From positions 1-7,095 of the forward strand of contig DAOUFU010000135.1 in NCBI GenBank assembly GCA_034429275.1: a DNA stretch of 7,095 nt, in the 5' to 3' direction. The notes beneath the pieces were generated by a model, which made no database searches, was not told the origin of the DNA, and saw only the letters and a program-made list of their open reading frames with translations. The translations under genes were made by a program, and so were the position numbers. The DNA comes from DAOUFU01 sp034429275 (GTDB lineage: Bacteria > Chloroflexota > Anaerolineae > Aggregatilineales > Aggregatilineaceae). Shown piece by piece: positions 6,809 to 7,095 of this stretch (within the stretch, counting starts at the first letter, position 1; each line of letters opens with the position of its first letter).

Positions 6809-6870
6809 GTTATACACGATTGCATGCATTACTGTACCGGATTATAGCGTACTGTACCCTGTACCGGAAA
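6809..6870 (-). promoter_or_regulatory. Candidate promoter region of the hexomutase gene
   Basis: Two -10-like boxes occur on the minus strand. TATAAT at 6846-6841 has only a weak -35 (TTCCGG at 6869-6864, 17-bp spacer) and would give a leader of about 85 nt. TATAAC at 6814-6809, preceded by GTG, has GGTACA at 6838-6833 with an 18-bp spacer as a possible -35 and would give a leader of about 52 nt. Either or both may work. The first overlaps a cluster of GTAC motifs that may be an operator. Confidence 0.45.
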
Positions 6871-6892
6871 AGACCCGTGTGTACAGGGTGCA
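6853..6892. repeat. Imperfect 12-bp inverted repeat with GTAC cores
   Basis: TGTACCCTGTAC (6853-6864, written from T6853) mirrors GTACAGGGTGCA (6881-6892). Nine consecutive inner bases pair perfectly (6856-6864 with 6881-6889), and the outer part has a single T-G mismatch. The loop is 16 bp. CTGTACCGG also occurs twice directly (6832-6840 and 6859-6867), so five GTAC palindromes lie within 51 bp. The position at the hexomutase promoter suggests an operator, but no regulator family can be assigned. Confidence 0.5.
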
Positions 6893-6902
6893 TTTTAAAT
6901 CA

Positions 6903-6929
6903 GGGGCGAAATCGCGAGGACTTCGCCCC
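6903..6929. repeat. 8-bp hairpin flanked by a 9-bp direct repeat
   Basis: GGGGCGAA (6903-6910) pairs perfectly with TTCGCCCC (6922-6929) around an 11-nt loop that itself contains TCGCGA. GTGCATTTT occurs on both sides, at 6888-6896 and 6934-6942. The hairpin resembles a terminator stem, but neither strand has a proper T-run directly after it; TTTT comes about nine bases later on the plus strand. It could be a degenerate terminator or a small repeat-element scar. Confidence 0.4.
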
Positions 6930-6972
6930 CGTCGTGCATTTTGATAAGATGGGCGGATAGGGGCGGGCGAAC

Positions 6973-7092
6973 GGCTGGCCTCACCCCCGACCTGCGCGCC
7001 TCATGGGAGGCGCCTGGTCTGCCCCCTCTCCGAAAATTTTCGGAGAGGGGGCGGAGCGGCCCGGTTTTGGCCGCGCGGGGGTGAGGCCGGGC
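6973..7092. repeat. ~120-bp nested palindromic element (REP/MITE-like)
   Basis: The outer arms GGCCTCACCCCCG (6977-6989) and CGGGGGTGAGGCC (7076-7088) are perfect 13-bp inverted repeats, with partial pairing continuing out to about 6973 and 7092. Inside are three more hairpins in a row: GCGCCTC/GAGGCGC (6996-7002 with 7007-7013, 4-nt loop), a 32-bp perfect palindrome (7021-7052) and GCGGCC/GGCCGC (7056-7061 with 7069-7074, 7-nt loop). The whole would fold as a four-way, cloverleaf-like structure in either strand. It has no open reading frame of note. The pattern matches the C/G-run palindromes scattered between genes in some Chloroflexota genomes, so it is probably a non-autonomous repeat. 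Copies outside the window cannot be seen. Confidence 0.7.
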
Positions 7093-7095
7093 AAC

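Noticed and set aside
6951..6974. G-quadruplex candidate on the plus strand
   Set aside because: Only three runs of three or more G occur, followed by a GG pair; this falls short of a standard four-run quadruplex.

Overview
This 7.1-kb window is a GC-rich bacterial chromosomal segment with every recognisable gene on the minus strand. In transcription order, from high to low coordinates, it carries an alpha-D-phosphohexomutase (phosphomannomutase/phosphoglucomutase), mreB, mreC, mreD and the transpeptidase gene mrdA (PBP2). Just past mrdA there may be the first three codons of another gene. The mre/mrd set is the classical elongasome cassette that directs lateral wall synthesis in rod-shaped cells. 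The GC content, the protein style (for example the PBP2 C-terminal half, with a long cysteine-bearing segment and a cysteine right after KTGTAE) and the palindromic intergenic repeat fit a Chloroflexota bacterium, perhaps of the Anaerolineae. That placement is inference from memory of such proteins; nothing in the window proves it.

Layout. Positions 6750-7095 hold no gene. They contain, from the right edge, a ~120-bp cluster of nested perfect hairpins that looks like a dispersed REP/MITE-type element, an isolated 8-bp hairpin flanked by direct repeats, and a promoter zone rich in GTAC motifs ahead of the hexomutase. The hexomutase gene (5331-6749) starts at an ATG with a perfect AGGAGG. A 176-bp gap follows, with a clear extended -10 promoter for mreB. 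mreB (4090-5154) starts with TTG and is followed about 40 nt later by a strong intrinsic terminator. The 294-bp mreB-mreC gap also holds a 12-bp perfect inverted repeat with arms 57 nt apart, a third near-copy of that arm, and a second promoter. mreC, mreD and mrdA then run as one probable operon, with gaps of 21 and 59 bp.

How the genes work together. MreB filaments under the membrane, the bitopic MreC and the polytopic MreD position the PBP2 transpeptidase. The terminator and second promoter suggest that MreB is made on its own, more abundant transcript, while mreC-mreD-mrdA are expressed separately at lower level. The hexomutase interconverts hexose 1- and 6-phosphates and so feeds nucleotide-sugar and envelope-glycan synthesis. 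It has its own promoter region, and its link to the cassette is one of proximity.

No wholly new multi-gene system is visible. The items most worth a second look are the PBP2 insertion with its six cysteines, the Ser-His-Leu-Thr active-site loop of the hexomutase, the long-armed inverted repeat between mreB and mreC, and the nested palindrome element at the right edge.
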